DNA of 64,000 nt. Source: Algoriphagus sp. CAU 1675 (lineage in GTDB: Bacteria; Bacteroidota; Bacteroidia; Cytophagales; Cyclobacteriaceae). Positions 10,469 through 20,359 of this stretch are shown here, in pieces (the stretch's first letter is position 1; each line of letters starts with the position of its first letter). Below the pieces are notes generated by a model, which had not been told where the DNA came from, did not search any database, and saw nothing but the letters and a program-made list of their open reading frames with translations. The stretch is from contig NZ_JARHUI010000001.1 in assembly GCF_029222925.1 (NCBI RefSeq), forward strand, positions 558,986 through 622,985. The letters run 5' to 3'. Position numbers and translations under genes: made by a program.

Positions 10469-11086
10469 ATGGATTTACAATTTCTCGAGGAAGGGATTAG
10501 GGAAGGCCTGGCGGCAATGACTTGGCTGGAAGCAGTGGCCGTGTTTTTTGGGATTGCCTCTGTGTTTTATTCCATGCGGGAACATATTTGGGTGTATCCT
10601 ACCGGGATTATATCTACTCTGATTTATGTGTGGATATGTTTTCAGTTTAAACTTTATGCCGACATGGGCATCAATGCCTATTATTTTTCCATGTCCATCT
10701 ATGGATGGTATGTGTGGAGCCATCCCCAAAAAGATCAAAAGACCTTACCCGTCACCTGGCTTCAGCCGAAGGGTTGGTTTTATTCACTACTGATCTTTTT
10801 TGTCTCGTATGTTGTTTTGGTCTACGTGTTGACCAATTATACTGACAGTGACGTCCCTTATTGGGATTCTTTTACCACAGCTTCGGCTTTTGTGGGGATG
10901 TGGCTGATGGCAAAAAAGAAAGTGGAAAACTGGATTTGCTGGATCATTACCGATTTGGTGTCGGTACCCTTGTATTTCTATAAGGGACTAATTTTGACCT
11001 CTTTCCAGTTTCTTTTTTTTACCATATTGGCCGTGATTGGATTATTTGCCTGGATCAAATCAGCTAGAAAGTATGAAGTCGCCTAA
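10469..11086 (+). CDS. pnuC: PnuC-type nicotinamide riboside transporter
   Basis: The 205-aa integral membrane protein has about seven hydrophobic segments. PnuC features include the YPTGIISTLIYVWICFQFKLYADMG-like region (shown here only in part) and the C-terminal ENWICWIITDLVSVPLYFYK block. The family facilitates uptake of nicotinamide riboside; relatives (PnuT) carry thiamine. The next gene is a NadR-type ribosylnicotinamide kinase whose probable start lies inside the pnuC 3' end. Kinase trapping of imported riboside is the classic partner function, which favours NR over thiamine. I see no TPP riboswitch in the 188-nt divergent gap with uvrA. Confidence 0.9.
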   Translation: MDLQFLEEGIREGLAAMTWLEAVAVFFGIASVFYSMREHIWVYPTGIISTLIYVWICFQFKLYADMGINAYYFSMSIYGWYVWSHPQKDQKTLPVTWLQPKGWFYSLLIFFVSYVVLVYVLTNYTDSDVPYWDSFTTASAFVGMWLMAKKKVENWICWIITDLVSVPLYFYKGLILTSFQFLFFTILAVIGLFAWIKSARKYEVA

Positions 11087-11591
11087 ACGAGTTTTGATTC
11101 TAGGTCCTGAGTCCACGGGCAAAAGCACTTTGGCTTCTGATTTGGCCGCTCATTTTGGAGAGCCTTGGGTGCCGGAATTTGCGAGGGAATACCTTGAAAA
11201 TCTGGATAGGCCCTATGAATATGAGGACTTATCCACAATGGCTTTGGGGCAAATTGAATCAGAGGATAGTCTTGCCAAGCAGGCTAGGGAATTTCTGTTT
11301 TGTGATACGGATCTGAGAGTTATCCACATTTGGTCGGAACACAAATATGGGAAGACAGAGTCGTGGATTTTGGAAGAAATTGCAAAAAGATCTTACTCCC
11401 GAATTTTACTAACAGATATAGATCTCCCTTGGGAGGAGGATCCTTTGAGGGAGCATCCTGAACCTAAGATGAGAAGCTATTTTTTGGAAAAGTATAAACA
11501 ACTTGCCATGGAAAGTGAAATTCCATTTTTGCTGGTTAGTGGTGGCCGATCCAAGCGATTAGAAAAAGCCCTGGAATTTATCCAAGGCTAA
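11073..11591 (+). CDS. NadR-type ribosylnicotinamide kinase (AAA family ATPase)
   Basis: The 172-aa protein corresponds to the C-terminal kinase half of NadR. Walker A GPESTGKST is at residues 11-19, followed by the EFAREYL segment that is characteristic of the NadR kinase domain. There is no HTH or adenylyltransferase domain. The family phosphorylates nicotinamide riboside to NMN in the cytosol. I prefer the ATG at 11073, which puts the Walker loop at the usual distance from the N-terminus. A longer form from 11037 would overlap pnuC by 50 nt. With the chosen start the overlap is 14 nt, which suggests translational coupling with the transporter. Its stop is only 3 nt from the convergent beta-lactamase-like gene. 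Confidence 0.88.
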   Translation: MKSPKRVLILGPESTGKSTLASDLAAHFGEPWVPEFAREYLENLDRPYEYEDLSTMALGQIESEDSLAKQAREFLFCDTDLRVIHIWSEHKYGKTESWILEEIAKRSYSRILLTDIDLPWEEDPLREHPEPKMRSYFLEKYKQLAMESEIPFLLVSGGRSKRLEKALEFIQG

Positions 11592-11594
11592 CTT

Positions 11595-12674
11595 TTACCA
11601 TTTTCCTAGGGATAAGGTAGCAGCTTCCACCAGACGCATCATGTCAGGATGGGCATTGTTGTTGAGGATGATGATGGTTTTGTTTTCCTCGATAAAGCGG
11701 ACAATGATGGTCTTATATCCAGGATTGCTTCCCGTGTGCATAACCATTTTTCCAAAGGGACTTTTCGGCTCAATTTCCCAACCAAATCCATAATAGCTTC
11801 TCGTTCCGTCATTTAGTTTGAAGGGGGTAAAAGCCTCCTGCAGTTTTGAGTTGGGAAGCAGGCGTCCGCTATACAAAGCCTGATCCCAAATCAGCAGATC
11901 CTGGGCATTGCTGCTTACTCGGCCAGGACCTTTTCGGTTTCCCAACCAGATGGTATAATCTGAAGAATGGAAGCGGTTGGCATTGACATATTTATTGGTT
12001 TCATCCAACAGATGTCCCGCTGCAAAATTTGGGACTGCGGCCTTTTCCTTAGGACTTCGGATATCCGTATTCTTCATGCCCAAGGGTTTAAATATCCATT
12101 CCCTGGCCAATTCCACAAAATCTGCCCCCGCTGCTTTTTCCACAATGCTTCCAAGTACCACATAGCCTGTATTGCTGTATTCGTATTTTTCTCCGGGTTC
12201 AAAAAGCTTGGGGGGTGCATACTTTCTCAGATAATTCAAAATTTCAGGATTTCCGGCCACCTTGTTTTTGTCCCAGTGCTCATCCATAATGGCTTGATAG
12301 TCCGGTATGCCTGAGGTATGGGTGAGGAGATTTCTGATGCTGATGCCCTGATAGGGGATGTCCACATACTTGGAGACCGGGTCATCGAATTGCAACAACC
12401 CTTTCTCCTGGCAGAGCATAATCAGCATGGCGGTGAACTGCTTGGATATGGAGGCCATCTCAAAGATGTCATCAGTTTGAAGAGGGATTTGTTCTTCAAA
12501 ACTTCTCATTCCAGCGGCTTTTTCAAAAAGAATCTCTCCTCCTTCTGCTACTAAAATTACACCGGAGAAGCCTTCCGAGGAAGCGCGGATAAAAGCATCT
12601 TCCAGGATTTTTTCTTGGGCAAAAACATTCAGTCCTGCTAGTAGGAAAATTAGAAATGTGGATAACTTTTTCAT
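11595..12674 (-). CDS. Class C beta-lactamase-like serine hydrolase, exported
   Basis: The 359-aa protein has an SPI signal peptide ending FAQ at residue 20. The penicillin-binding/class C fold is shown by SxxK at 75-78 (SISK), YSN at 166-168 and an HTG motif near residue 318. Family members include beta-lactamases, D-aminopeptidases and esterases, and nothing here singles out antibiotic resistance. Its ATG overlaps the stop of the upstream S9 peptidase gene by 4 nt (ATGA), so the two are translationally coupled. A role in peptide breakdown beside that peptidase is plausible (inference). Confidence 0.88.
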   Translation of the reverse strand: MKKLSTFLIFLLAGLNVFAQEKILEDAFIRASSEGFSGVILVAEGGEILFEKAAGMRSFEEQIPLQTDDIFEMASISKQFTAMLIMLCQEKGLLQFDDPVSKYVDIPYQGISIRNLLTHTSGIPDYQAIMDEHWDKNKVAGNPEILNYLRKYAPPKLFEPGEKYEYSNTGYVVLGSIVEKAAGADFVELAREWIFKPLGMKNTDIRSPKEKAAVPNFAAGHLLDETNKYVNANRFHSSDYTIWLGNRKGPGRVSSNAQDLLIWDQALYSGRLLPNSKLQEAFTPFKLNDGTRSYYGFGWEIEPKSPFGKMVMHTGSNPGYKTIIVRFIEENKTIIILNNNAHPDMMRLVEAATLSLGKW

Positions 12675-14740
12675 TTTTTATTCATTTGGTCTTGAATGAA
12701 CTGAAAGGCTGCTTCATAAGCAGAAACCCAGTTGCGGTGTAACAAGAAGGAATGGACCTCATCTGGAAATACTAATTGTTCCACATGAACTCCTTGCTTT
12801 CGCAGGACCTCTGCGAGTTCCACACTTTCAGAAAAAAGAACATTTCGGTCATCATCACCATGTATGAGCAACACCGGATCTTTCCACTTATCCACATGAC
12901 TCATTGGGGAAGATTTGAAAGCCAATTCAGCCATTTCCGGGAATTTTTCGGGTTGATACCAGGAGGCAAATACCGGGATGTCATTGTTCCAGTTGTGAAC
13001 CCCGTGAATATCCACTCCGGCCAGAAATTTGCCGGGGCTTTGAGAGAGGGCATGTGCCGTCAAAAAACCGCCATAACTACCTCCCCAAGGGATTATTTTG
13101 GACTTATCCACATCGGGACGGCTGGCTAGGTAATCAGCCACTGCCATTACGTCCCTTACTTCACTTGCTCCTCCGGCTCCATAATTTTCTTCCTCTCTGA
13201 ATTCCAGCCCATAGCCAATTCCGCTTCGGTAATTGAGAGAAACTGCAATAAAGCCCTTAGAGGCAAAATACTGTTGCATGGCGTAGGCATTGCTGTAGTA
13301 TTGGGAGTAATTGAATCCCAATAACATCTGTCTGCGGCTACCGCCGTGAAGAAAAATCACCGCTGGGTACTTCTTGGATGGGTCATGGTCGGAAGGAAGG
13401 AATACCTGCGCTCTTGTCTTGAAACCATCGCTTGCTGTGAGGTCAATCCCAACTGGAGTGACTAGATTTTGTGGATAACTTTTAGGATAATGATTTTCTG
13501 CCAAGGCGGATTGCTTCCCATATTGGCGAATTTGGGGCCAAGCAGGTTGTGTAGCTGAGGCAGAAATAAAGGCAAGACCATTTTCCAGGCTAACGGGTCC
13601 CCAGTTGATTTTTCCTTTTTCGGAAAGGTCTTCCAAAGAATAGTTTTGTAGATCCAGTCGAAGGATTTTTCTTCTTTCGATATCCCCGATATTGGTGGTG
13701 AGCAGCAATTCCCCCTTGAGGTACGAAGTGTTCACTTTTTCCACAATTCCATGACCGGGTGTGAGGTGTTGGGTTTCTCCCGTAGCGGGGTTCAGTGCAT
13801 ACAATTGGACCCAGCCATTGCCTTCCCAAGGGAAGACCAATTCTCCCTTCGGGGTCCACCAAAGTCTTTCATTTTCGGCAGGGAGATCTCTTACAACCAC
13901 ACTGCCAATTCCTGCCGGTGCCTTCCAAACCTCCTTTGCCTGTAAGTTATCCACATTCAAAACACGGATGCTCCAGGGATTGGCCTCTCTATGCGAAGTG
14001 AAAGGAAGTTTGTTGTTCACGTTAGGGACTCTTAAGTAGGCCAGCTTTTTCCCATCTGGACTCCAACTCGGGTAGGAATCATGGTCCAGGCTTGTCTCGG
14101 GATAAGTCAAGGTCTTCTGCTCCATGTCCCAAAGTCCCACATAGGAATGGTCTCCCCGGTTGGACACGAAAGCCAGTTTTTTTCCATCTGGGGAAAAAGT
14201 GTAGTGAGAAACCGAACCCCTTGCAATAAACAACTGCTTATTTTCCCTGCTTGAATCGCCGAGGTTTTTGATATAGAGGTTTTTGCCGATTTTGAAAACA
14301 ACTGAGGAACCATCTGGAGAAAACTCGGGGCCTGAACCAAGGGTCAGTAAACTACTTTCCATGGAACTGAGGTCGATTTTATGGATTTTAAAATCCGTGT
14401 TTTCCTGAAGTTGGGCTGGATTTGCTGCCTCTCCTGCAGGGTTCCGGGAATTTCCTCTCACGAAAAGGAGCGTCTTGCTGTCCGGTGAAAAAGTCAGGTC
14501 GGCGATTCCCACTCCAATATCCCCTTGATAATCGGTGATTTGGCTTGCCTTAAAATCAGGCGCTTTTGCAAAGAAAACATTTCGTTCTCCTTCATCATTG
14601 AAGACCCAGGCGATGCTCTTGCCGTCGGGGGAGGCAACCAGGTCTGTTGGGAAGGGTGCGGCTAGGTAGTCGGCGATACTTTGAGCCTGGGTGAAATGTA
14701 GGCAAAGAGCGAGAAGGAGAAGCAACAAAGGTTTTTTCAT
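12671..14740 (-). CDS. S9 family prolyl oligopeptidase-type peptidase, exported
   Basis: The 689-aa protein starts at the ATG 14738-14740; a TTG six bases upstream would add two residues and is less likely. The signal peptide ends near TQAQ. Residues about 30-400 hold PD40/TolB-like beta-propeller repeats (for example FSPDGKKLAFVS). The C-terminal alpha/beta hydrolase domain has nucleophile Ser555 in GGSYGG, a likely catalytic Asp in HGDDDRNV and the likely His in DEVHSF. Enzymes of this family release dipeptides or acyl-amino acids from oligopeptides. It forms a two-gene unit with the beta-lactamase-like hydrolase (4-nt overlap) and is divergent from the CE15 esterase gene. Confidence 0.92.
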   Translation of the reverse strand: MKKPLLLLLLALCLHFTQAQSIADYLAAPFPTDLVASPDGKSIAWVFNDEGERNVFFAKAPDFKASQITDYQGDIGVGIADLTFSPDSKTLLFVRGNSRNPAGEAANPAQLQENTDFKIHKIDLSSMESSLLTLGSGPEFSPDGSSVVFKIGKNLYIKNLGDSSRENKQLFIARGSVSHYTFSPDGKKLAFVSNRGDHSYVGLWDMEQKTLTYPETSLDHDSYPSWSPDGKKLAYLRVPNVNNKLPFTSHREANPWSIRVLNVDNLQAKEVWKAPAGIGSVVVRDLPAENERLWWTPKGELVFPWEGNGWVQLYALNPATGETQHLTPGHGIVEKVNTSYLKGELLLTTNIGDIERRKILRLDLQNYSLEDLSEKGKINWGPVSLENGLAFISASATQPAWPQIRQYGKQSALAENHYPKSYPQNLVTPVGIDLTASDGFKTRAQVFLPSDHDPSKKYPAVIFLHGGSRRQMLLGFNYSQYYSNAYAMQQYFASKGFIAVSLNYRSGIGYGLEFREEENYGAGGASEVRDVMAVADYLASRPDVDKSKIIPWGGSYGGFLTAHALSQSPGKFLAGVDIHGVHNWNNDIPVFASWYQPEKFPEMAELAFKSSPMSHVDKWKDPVLLIHGDDDRNVLFSESVELAEVLRKQGVHVEQLVFPDEVHSFLLHRNWVSAYEAAFQFIQDQMNKK

Positions 14741-14888
14741 AGTCAATCCGTATACAATCTAAGTTAAGGATTATCCCGAATGAAATTTGGTCTTTTGTAT
14801 GCTTTGGGCACAATTCCTTGCCAATGGTCAAAATGATCAGGGATTTAGGATGGGAATCCTTAAATTTTCCGTATACATGTGATCTGCT

Positions 14889-16220
14889 ATGAAAAGACTT
14901 ATCTTTTTTGGAGGACTTTTTTTATTCCTCAATACCTGGACATATGCTCAGGTTTCCCAAGCCTATAGGGACAGTATCAATCGTCTTTCAAAAGAAGACC
15001 ATAACCTGATGATGCAGAGGCTCGGAATTGATAGTCTTCGACCGGGGCCTTCAGGCAATCCTCAGGCACCGAATGCGGCAAATTCGGATGAAAGTAAAGT
15101 TAGGCTCGTGAATGTTCCTGACCCTTTGATTTTTGAAGATGGATCAAGAGTTAAAAATCCAAGTGACTGGGATAGGAGAAAATCGGAGCTGTTCGAACTT
15201 TTTGACCGGGAAATGTATGGTCGTACTCCTAAAACAATACCCGGAGTCCGATGGGAGATAGTCTGGGAAAAAGATACTCTGATAGGAGGGATCTCTACTC
15301 ATTATAAGAAAATGAAAGGAATTGTGGATAACTCAAGTTATCCGGCAATTTCGGTTTCCTTGGATTTCGAGTATGCCCTTCCAAAAAATGTGGATAAGTC
15401 GGTTCCTTTGGTTTTGGAGTTTGGATGGGTTTGGCCTTTAGGAGTGCAAAGACCTCCGGCTCCTCCCGGACCCACTTGGCAAGAGCAAGTGTTGGCTCAA
15501 GGATGGGGATATGGAATTCTTATTCCTACCAGTTACCAAGCCGATAATGGCGCAGGATTGAATTCGGGTATTATTGGTTTGGTAAATAAAGGGCAACCAA
15601 GAAAGTTGGATGACTGGGGAACCCTGAAGGCATGGGCCTGGGGAGCGAGTAGGGCCTTGGATTATTTATCCACAGATCCAAAAGTGAATTCAAGAAAAGT
15701 AGCAATCGAGGGATTGTCACGGTATGGGAAAGCTGCCTTGGTGACTTTGGCATATGACGATAGATTTTCAATTGGGCTAATTGGTTCATCAGGTGCCGGC
15801 GGTGCCAAATTGCTGAAACGTGTTTTTGGAGAACAGGTAGAAAATCTCGCTGGCTCCGGAGAATACCATTGGTTTACCCCGAATTTCATCAAATATGCTG
15901 GGCCTTTGAACCAAGATGATCTGCCCATTGATGCCCATGAATTAATTGCACTCTGTGCTCCTAGACCTATGTTTATTTCGGTGGGCTCTCCAACTGTGGA
16001 GGGACAGTGGATTGATGGAAAAGGTATGTTTGATGCCGCGGTTTTGGCAGGGCCTGTTTATGAGCTTATGGGAAAAAAGCCCTTGCCTGTGAGTGAGTTT
16101 CCACCTATTCAAACGAATTTGGCAGAAGGAGACTTGGCATTCAGACAGCATGAAGGAGGACACACGGTTGGCCCTAATTGGCCCTATTTCATAGAATTTG
16201 CCAAAAGGTATTGGGAGTAA
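14889..16220 (+). CDS. CE15-type glucuronoyl esterase, exported
   Basis: The 443-aa protein has an SPI signal peptide (cleavage near TYAQ). It matches carbohydrate esterase family 15: the nucleophile motif GLSRYGK with Ser277, the EFGWVW segment, and a C-terminal HEGGHTVGPNWPYF block with His421 and His425, one of which should be catalytic. CE15 enzymes cleave ester bonds between lignin alcohols or methyl groups and glucuronic acid residues of glucuronoxylan, or related uronates in marine polysaccharides. No other carbohydrate-active genes flank it, apart from a sulfatase about 46 kb away. It ends in a bidirectional terminator shared with the convergent lipoprotein gene. Confidence 0.88.
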   Translation: MKRLIFFGGLFLFLNTWTYAQVSQAYRDSINRLSKEDHNLMMQRLGIDSLRPGPSGNPQAPNAANSDESKVRLVNVPDPLIFEDGSRVKNPSDWDRRKSELFELFDREMYGRTPKTIPGVRWEIVWEKDTLIGGISTHYKKMKGIVDNSSYPAISVSLDFEYALPKNVDKSVPLVLEFGWVWPLGVQRPPAPPGPTWQEQVLAQGWGYGILIPTSYQADNGAGLNSGIIGLVNKGQPRKLDDWGTLKAWAWGASRALDYLSTDPKVNSRKVAIEGLSRYGKAALVTLAYDDRFSIGLIGSSGAGGAKLLKRVFGEQVENLAGSGEYHWFTPNFIKYAGPLNQDDLPIDAHELIALCAPRPMFISVGSPTVEGQWIDGKGMFDAAVLAGPVYELMGKKPLPVSEFPPIQTNLAEGDLAFRQHEGGHTVGPNWPYFIEFAKRYWE

Positions 16221-16226
16221 AAAGAA

Positions 16227-16256
16227 AAAAACCTCTGCTTAAAAGTAGAGGTTTTT
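16227..16256. terminator. Bidirectional rho-independent terminator
   Basis: Perfect 10-bp stem AAAAACCTCT/AGAGGTTTTT with a 10-nt loop and A and T tracts on both sides. It lies between the stop codons of the convergent CE15 and beta-helix lipoprotein genes and can serve both. Confidence 0.9.
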
Positions 16257-16277
16257 CTTACTTGTAAGTATTCAGAG

Positions 16278-18602
16278 TTATTCCCAGATGTAGATTTGTG
16301 AACCAGGAATTCCCTCAAAAGTCAATCCTCCGGTTCTTAATGAACTTTCAAATTGCTTGGCTACCGCGATTCCGTGTTGCCCAGAAAAGCGGATTTTTGA
16401 GTTTTGGATCAACAAGGATCCTTGAGGAACATTGTCCACAGTGATTGCCGCAGAGAAATTGTTGCTCATGGTTTTTCCGGCATGAAGAATTTCTGCATAC
16501 TGAATATAATTTTGAGTATTGTCTGTAGAATATGTGATGCCATACCATGAACCACTGCTTTCTTCAGTTCCTTTAATAGTTACCGGAATATTCGGTTGTC
16601 CTTCGATTGTCAAATAGCCTAAACGTCCGTTGGCATTTTGGACATCAATTCTTGAACCTGGTTGCATTTTGATCGTCACTCCTTCCTTAATTCTCATTCC
16701 AGATTGGATCAGAAGGTCTTTCCCTAATCCTTTGATTACATAAGGGGTTTGGTTGGCAAAACCTTTCCATACAATTTCCCCACCGTCTTTGGCCAGAGCA
16801 GTAAATCCATCCACTGCCACCTCGTTGAAGCCGTTGTTGTCCATCACGGTCATGTAATCTAGATATTCAACCATAGCCGCAGAAACAGACAATGGGTGGC
16901 CAGCTTGGTTTCTGATGATGTTTCCACTCATCTGAAGTTGCAGGTTAGTTGCCACGGCTTCCATCCCATGTCCATCTCCGTGATCTATTACAGTTCTTTC
17001 CATTTTCAAGAATGCCTTATTGCCCAGTTTGATGGTAGCTGCTTCCTGTCCTGCAATTGGATTGCTCCCAGCGTGGTTGATCCGAGCCCAAATGATACTG
17101 CTTAATTGCGTATTGGAGTTCTCAATATAAATGCCTCTCCAGGCGCCTGCTTCCTTGGTCTTTCCTTCGATTACCACAGGGGCGGTTTCTTCTCCAAGAA
17201 TTCTTAGGGCAGAAGATGCAATGACCCGAATGGCTTTGTCATTTGCCATGTTGAGGTGGGCACCATTGGAAAGAGAGAGGGTCGAACCATTGTAAATAAC
17301 CAAGTCATCCAACACATCATATTCCACATCAAAAGTTGGCCAATAATTCTGGAGGCCGTTAAGAATTTTTCCTTCAGTCACCTGTATGGCGCCATTCTGA
17401 AACTGATTTTCAGAGAACAAATCTGAAACTATGCGAGCAGGAATTTGCAATGGAGAGGTGCTGTTGTCGAAAACCTGGTTGTTTTTGAATTCGGAAATAG
17501 TGGATCCGATTTCCATGATCACACCTATTCCTTCATTGTTGTGGATTTTTGAGTTGGAAAGGAAAATAGAAACTCCCTCGGCGAACTTTATACCATACCC
17601 TAACTTTCCAGCATCTCTTATTTCAATCCCTGATAGGTATTCTAATTGGTTTTGAGAAAGAATTTTGATCCCGTCCCAGAATCCTTTTCCGGGGGTTTTT
17701 CCCTGGAAAACGATGGGATTGTTTTCATAGTCAGCTGAATAGGCTTTTAGAAAGCCATTTTCTGCAATAAGCAATTCAGCACCTTCTTCAAATCCGATGC
17801 GAACGCCGGGCTCAACGGTTAGTTTTGCACTTCGAACCGCAATGTCTTTGGTCACTAAGTAATCCAGTTTGTTGGCATCCGATACAAAAACATTGGTAAG
17901 AGTCCGGTCTTCCAAAATATCTGCATTAAGGATTTGAGGGTCCTCATTGGAGCTCCCTGATATGATGGTGATTTTCACCAGATCCTCGGACTTTTGGCTT
18001 CCTGAAGTCAAGGTCAATTTTAGCGTATAGTCCCCAACCTTGTCAGGGCTGAATTGAGCCAAGAGCAGTTCAGAGTTTTGAAGGCTTGCAATGCTGGCAT
18101 CAGGCTTACTGATGATTTCCCAAAGAACAGTGGTGGCTTGTCCATTTTCAAACACTGAATTTGTGCCGTCAAGGGCAATAGACTGGGTCAATTCTGTTAC
18201 TCTGTCTTCTCCTGCTTTAGCTACCAGGTTAGGAAATGGATTTTCATTGATGGTGATGGTTACTCGATCTGTATCCTCCCAGTTTAGGAAAGAAACGGTA
18301 AGTTGGAAGACATAATCACCGGTTTCAGAAGCCACAAATTCTACCTCCGCTTCATCAGTTGCTGAAATGGTCACCTCTGCACCTGAGGGTTTTTGGAGTA
18401 ATTCCCATTCGTAACTCATTCCTTGGCCTGTAGAGTTGGTTGAGTTGCTCCCATCCAAAAGGCTAGAACTCCCTAAAAATCCCTCCGCTGCATCTCCTGC
18501 ATCGGCTGTAAGGGGGTTGACGGGACCGTTGTTTTCTTCCATACAACTCGCCACAGCGAATATTACTGATAGCCAAAAGGCCATCACTTTGAATTTTGAC
18601 AT
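16278..18602 (-). CDS. Surface lipoprotein with PKD-like repeats and a parallel beta-helix
   Basis: The 774-aa protein starts with an SPII signal; the lipobox FAVASC gives Cys20. Two PKD/K319L-like immunoglobulin-fold repeats follow at about 30-115 and 125-212. They have similar sequences (DAGDA..LDGSNS and KAGEDR..LDGTNS). From about 215 to the end the sequence is rich in short hydrophobic turns typical of a right-handed beta-helix (GVSIFLSNSKIHNNEGIGV and many related segments). This resembles Bacteroidota outer-surface binding proteins or polysaccharide-active helices. No catalytic residues are obvious, so the function is unknown. It is monocistronic, with the M28 peptidase terminator upstream. 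Confidence 0.85.
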   Translation of the reverse strand: MSKFKVMAFWLSVIFAVASCMEENNGPVNPLTADAGDAAEGFLGSSSLLDGSNSTNSTGQGMSYEWELLQKPSGAEVTISATDEAEVEFVASETGDYVFQLTVSFLNWEDTDRVTITINENPFPNLVAKAGEDRVTELTQSIALDGTNSVFENGQATTVLWEIISKPDASIASLQNSELLLAQFSPDKVGDYTLKLTLTSGSQKSEDLVKITIISGSSNEDPQILNADILEDRTLTNVFVSDANKLDYLVTKDIAVRSAKLTVEPGVRIGFEEGAELLIAENGFLKAYSADYENNPIVFQGKTPGKGFWDGIKILSQNQLEYLSGIEIRDAGKLGYGIKFAEGVSIFLSNSKIHNNEGIGVIMEIGSTISEFKNNQVFDNSTSPLQIPARIVSDLFSENQFQNGAIQVTEGKILNGLQNYWPTFDVEYDVLDDLVIYNGSTLSLSNGAHLNMANDKAIRVIASSALRILGEETAPVVIEGKTKEAGAWRGIYIENSNTQLSSIIWARINHAGSNPIAGQEAATIKLGNKAFLKMERTVIDHGDGHGMEAVATNLQLQMSGNIIRNQAGHPLSVSAAMVEYLDYMTVMDNNGFNEVAVDGFTALAKDGGEIVWKGFANQTPYVIKGLGKDLLIQSGMRIKEGVTIKMQPGSRIDVQNANGRLGYLTIEGQPNIPVTIKGTEESSGSWYGITYSTDNTQNYIQYAEILHAGKTMSNNFSAAITVDNVPQGSLLIQNSKIRFSGQHGIAVAKQFESSLRTGGLTFEGIPGSQIYIWE

Positions 18603-18769
18603 AATTAATAGATGGTTTAGTTAATCTGAAATGGAATGATTTCCCTGCATGGATTGGAAAAGGCACAAAGAGGTTGCACTGAGGGGGAAAAATCAGAGGG
18701 TTTTTAAAGGGAAAAATTTTCTGATTAAAAAACTCACTTAGAAATTGTTGTGGACTGATTAAAAAAAAA

Positions 18770-18795
18770 GAGGCTTCCAATTTCTTGAAAGCCTC
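18770..18795 (-). terminator. Rho-independent terminator after the M28 peptidase
   Basis: Perfect 7-bp stem GAGGCTT/AAGCCTC with a 12-nt loop, followed on the minus strand by nine T. It lies 22 nt beyond the M28 stop. Confidence 0.85.
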
Positions 18796-18817
18796 GGGAT
18801 TTAAATTTTTTATATAG

Positions 18818-20359
18818 TTAATCCATTCCTCCTTTTCGGGTGGGAGATCTTTTTACTGGCCAAGTGGTAGGCTCACCGTTTCTACCCACTGGGACACGCA
18901 CTTCTCTGGAAACCAACTCAGGCTCTTCGCAAGCCATGTATACCATGATTGCTGCCATGATAACGTTGTTTTGCACATCGTCAAAAACAATCTTGTCATA
19001 GGTGTCCAAATTAGTGTGCCAAGTGTAGTTGAAGTAGGACCAGCTCAGGGAACTTAAGCTGAATGCCGGAACTCCTGCGGCTACAAATGAGGCGTAATCA
19101 GAACCTCCTCCACCAGGATTTCCAGGGAAGGTGGTTTGGATATCTTTTGTGATTTCTCTAGGCACTTGGTTCATCCAACGGCCTAAGTATTCATAGCTGT
19201 CCACAAAACCCTGTCCGGACACATTGGCTACGCGTCCTGTTCCATTATCCTGATTAAACAAGGCCTGGATTTTATCCATCATTTCCGGGTGATCTTCTAC
19301 GAAAGCTCTTGATCCGTTCAGTCCTTGTTCCTCAGATCCCCAGTGTCCAACCAAAATGGTTCTTTTTGGATTGGGATATACTTTTTTCAGGATCCGCATC
19401 ACTTCCATCATCATAATGGTACCGGTTCCGTTATCTGTGGCCCCAGTGCCCCCGTCCCAAGAGTCAAAATGGGCGGAAAGCATCACGTATTCATCAGGCT
19501 TTTCAGAGCCTTTGATTTCGGCTATTGTGTTGAAAGTTGGTACAACTCCAGTCTCTGTAGACTGTGCATTTAAGTTAATTACCGGCTTCTTTCCACTTTC
19601 CGCTAAACGGAAAAGCATTCCATAATCTTCCAGGGAAAGGTCAACAGTCGGTACTTTTTTGGTGTATGCCGAAAAGATTTTATTTGCGCCAAATCCCCTT
19701 GACCAATAGCTGGTGATGATACCCAATGCTCCTGCATTTTCAAGAGCTGCCGGCAATTCACGTCTTCCCAGTCCTGTTTTTTGAACCCGATTAGTCCAAG
19801 CCTCTTCGAAGGCAGCACGTTCCGCTTTCATTTTTTCAAAGGATTCTTCAGTGGCCCATTCTTCCCAGTTATAATCAGGTCGTCCTGTAAGTTGGGGAGC
19901 TGAGATCATCACGTATTTTCCTTTGGCATTGGGTAGCCAAGCCTGAAAAGCAGCTGAGTCAGCCAAGTCAGGAAGTAAGATTACCTCCCCTTTTGCTCCT
20001 CCTTTGGGAGAGGAAGGTGACCAGGCAAGCTGGGTTCCTGCCAGAGAGCGAACCCAAGGTTCCACCATATCGATATGGGTGATTCCTCTGTCCCATCCTC
20101 GCCATTCTCCCCACTGTTCATTTCGGGCTTCTATTCCCCAATTTTGGTAGTTTTCCACTGCCCAAGCATGGGCTTTTTGCATTTGGGGAGACCCAACCAG
20201 ACGGGGGCCGATGCCATCCATTAGCTCATGACCCAAAGTTTTCAGATGGGAGTTTTCCCGGGCTTCCTGAATTATGTTTTCAATGACTTGGTCTTGGGCT
20301 TGTGTCTGTATGCCAAAAAGCAATAGGAGCCCCAATCCTAAAAAGAAGTGTTTTTTCAT
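18818..20359 (-). CDS. M28 family zinc aminopeptidase with PA domain, exported
   Basis: The 513-aa protein has an SPI signal peptide ending TQAQ. The middle (about 115-260) looks like a protease-associated insert. The M28 di-zinc site is complete: His297 in SAHFD, bridging Asp309 in ATDNGTG, Glu343/Glu344 in GSEEQG, Asp371 in NQDNG and a final His in YTWHTNLDTYDK near residue 448. Members are aminopeptidases or glutamate carboxypeptidase-like enzymes. It is another exported peptidase in this part of the window, transcribed alone, with the 360-nt region to eboA upstream. Confidence 0.93.
   Translation of the reverse strand: MKKHFFLGLGLLLLFGIQTQAQDQVIENIIQEARENSHLKTLGHELMDGIGPRLVGSPQMQKAHAWAVENYQNWGIEARNEQWGEWRGWDRGITHIDMVEPWVRSLAGTQLAWSPSSPKGGAKGEVILLPDLADSAAFQAWLPNAKGKYVMISAPQLTGRPDYNWEEWATEESFEKMKAERAAFEEAWTNRVQKTGLGRRELPAALENAGALGIITSYWSRGFGANKIFSAYTKKVPTVDLSLEDYGMLFRLAESGKKPVINLNAQSTETGVVPTFNTIAEIKGSEKPDEYVMLSAHFDSWDGGTGATDNGTGTIMMMEVMRILKKVYPNPKRTILVGHWGSEEQGLNGSRAFVEDHPEMMDKIQALFNQDNGTGRVANVSGQGFVDSYEYLGRWMNQVPREITKDIQTTFPGNPGGGGSDYASFVAAGVPAFSLSSLSWSYFNYTWHTNLDTYDKIVFDDVQNNVIMAAIMVYMACEEPELVSREVRVPVGRNGEPTTWPVKRSPTRKGGMD

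Noticed and set aside
11595..12674. Antibiotic-resistance beta-lactamase
   Set aside because: The SxxK and YSN motifs are shared by many non-lactamase hydrolases, and the gene is coupled to a peptidase with no ampR-type regulator.
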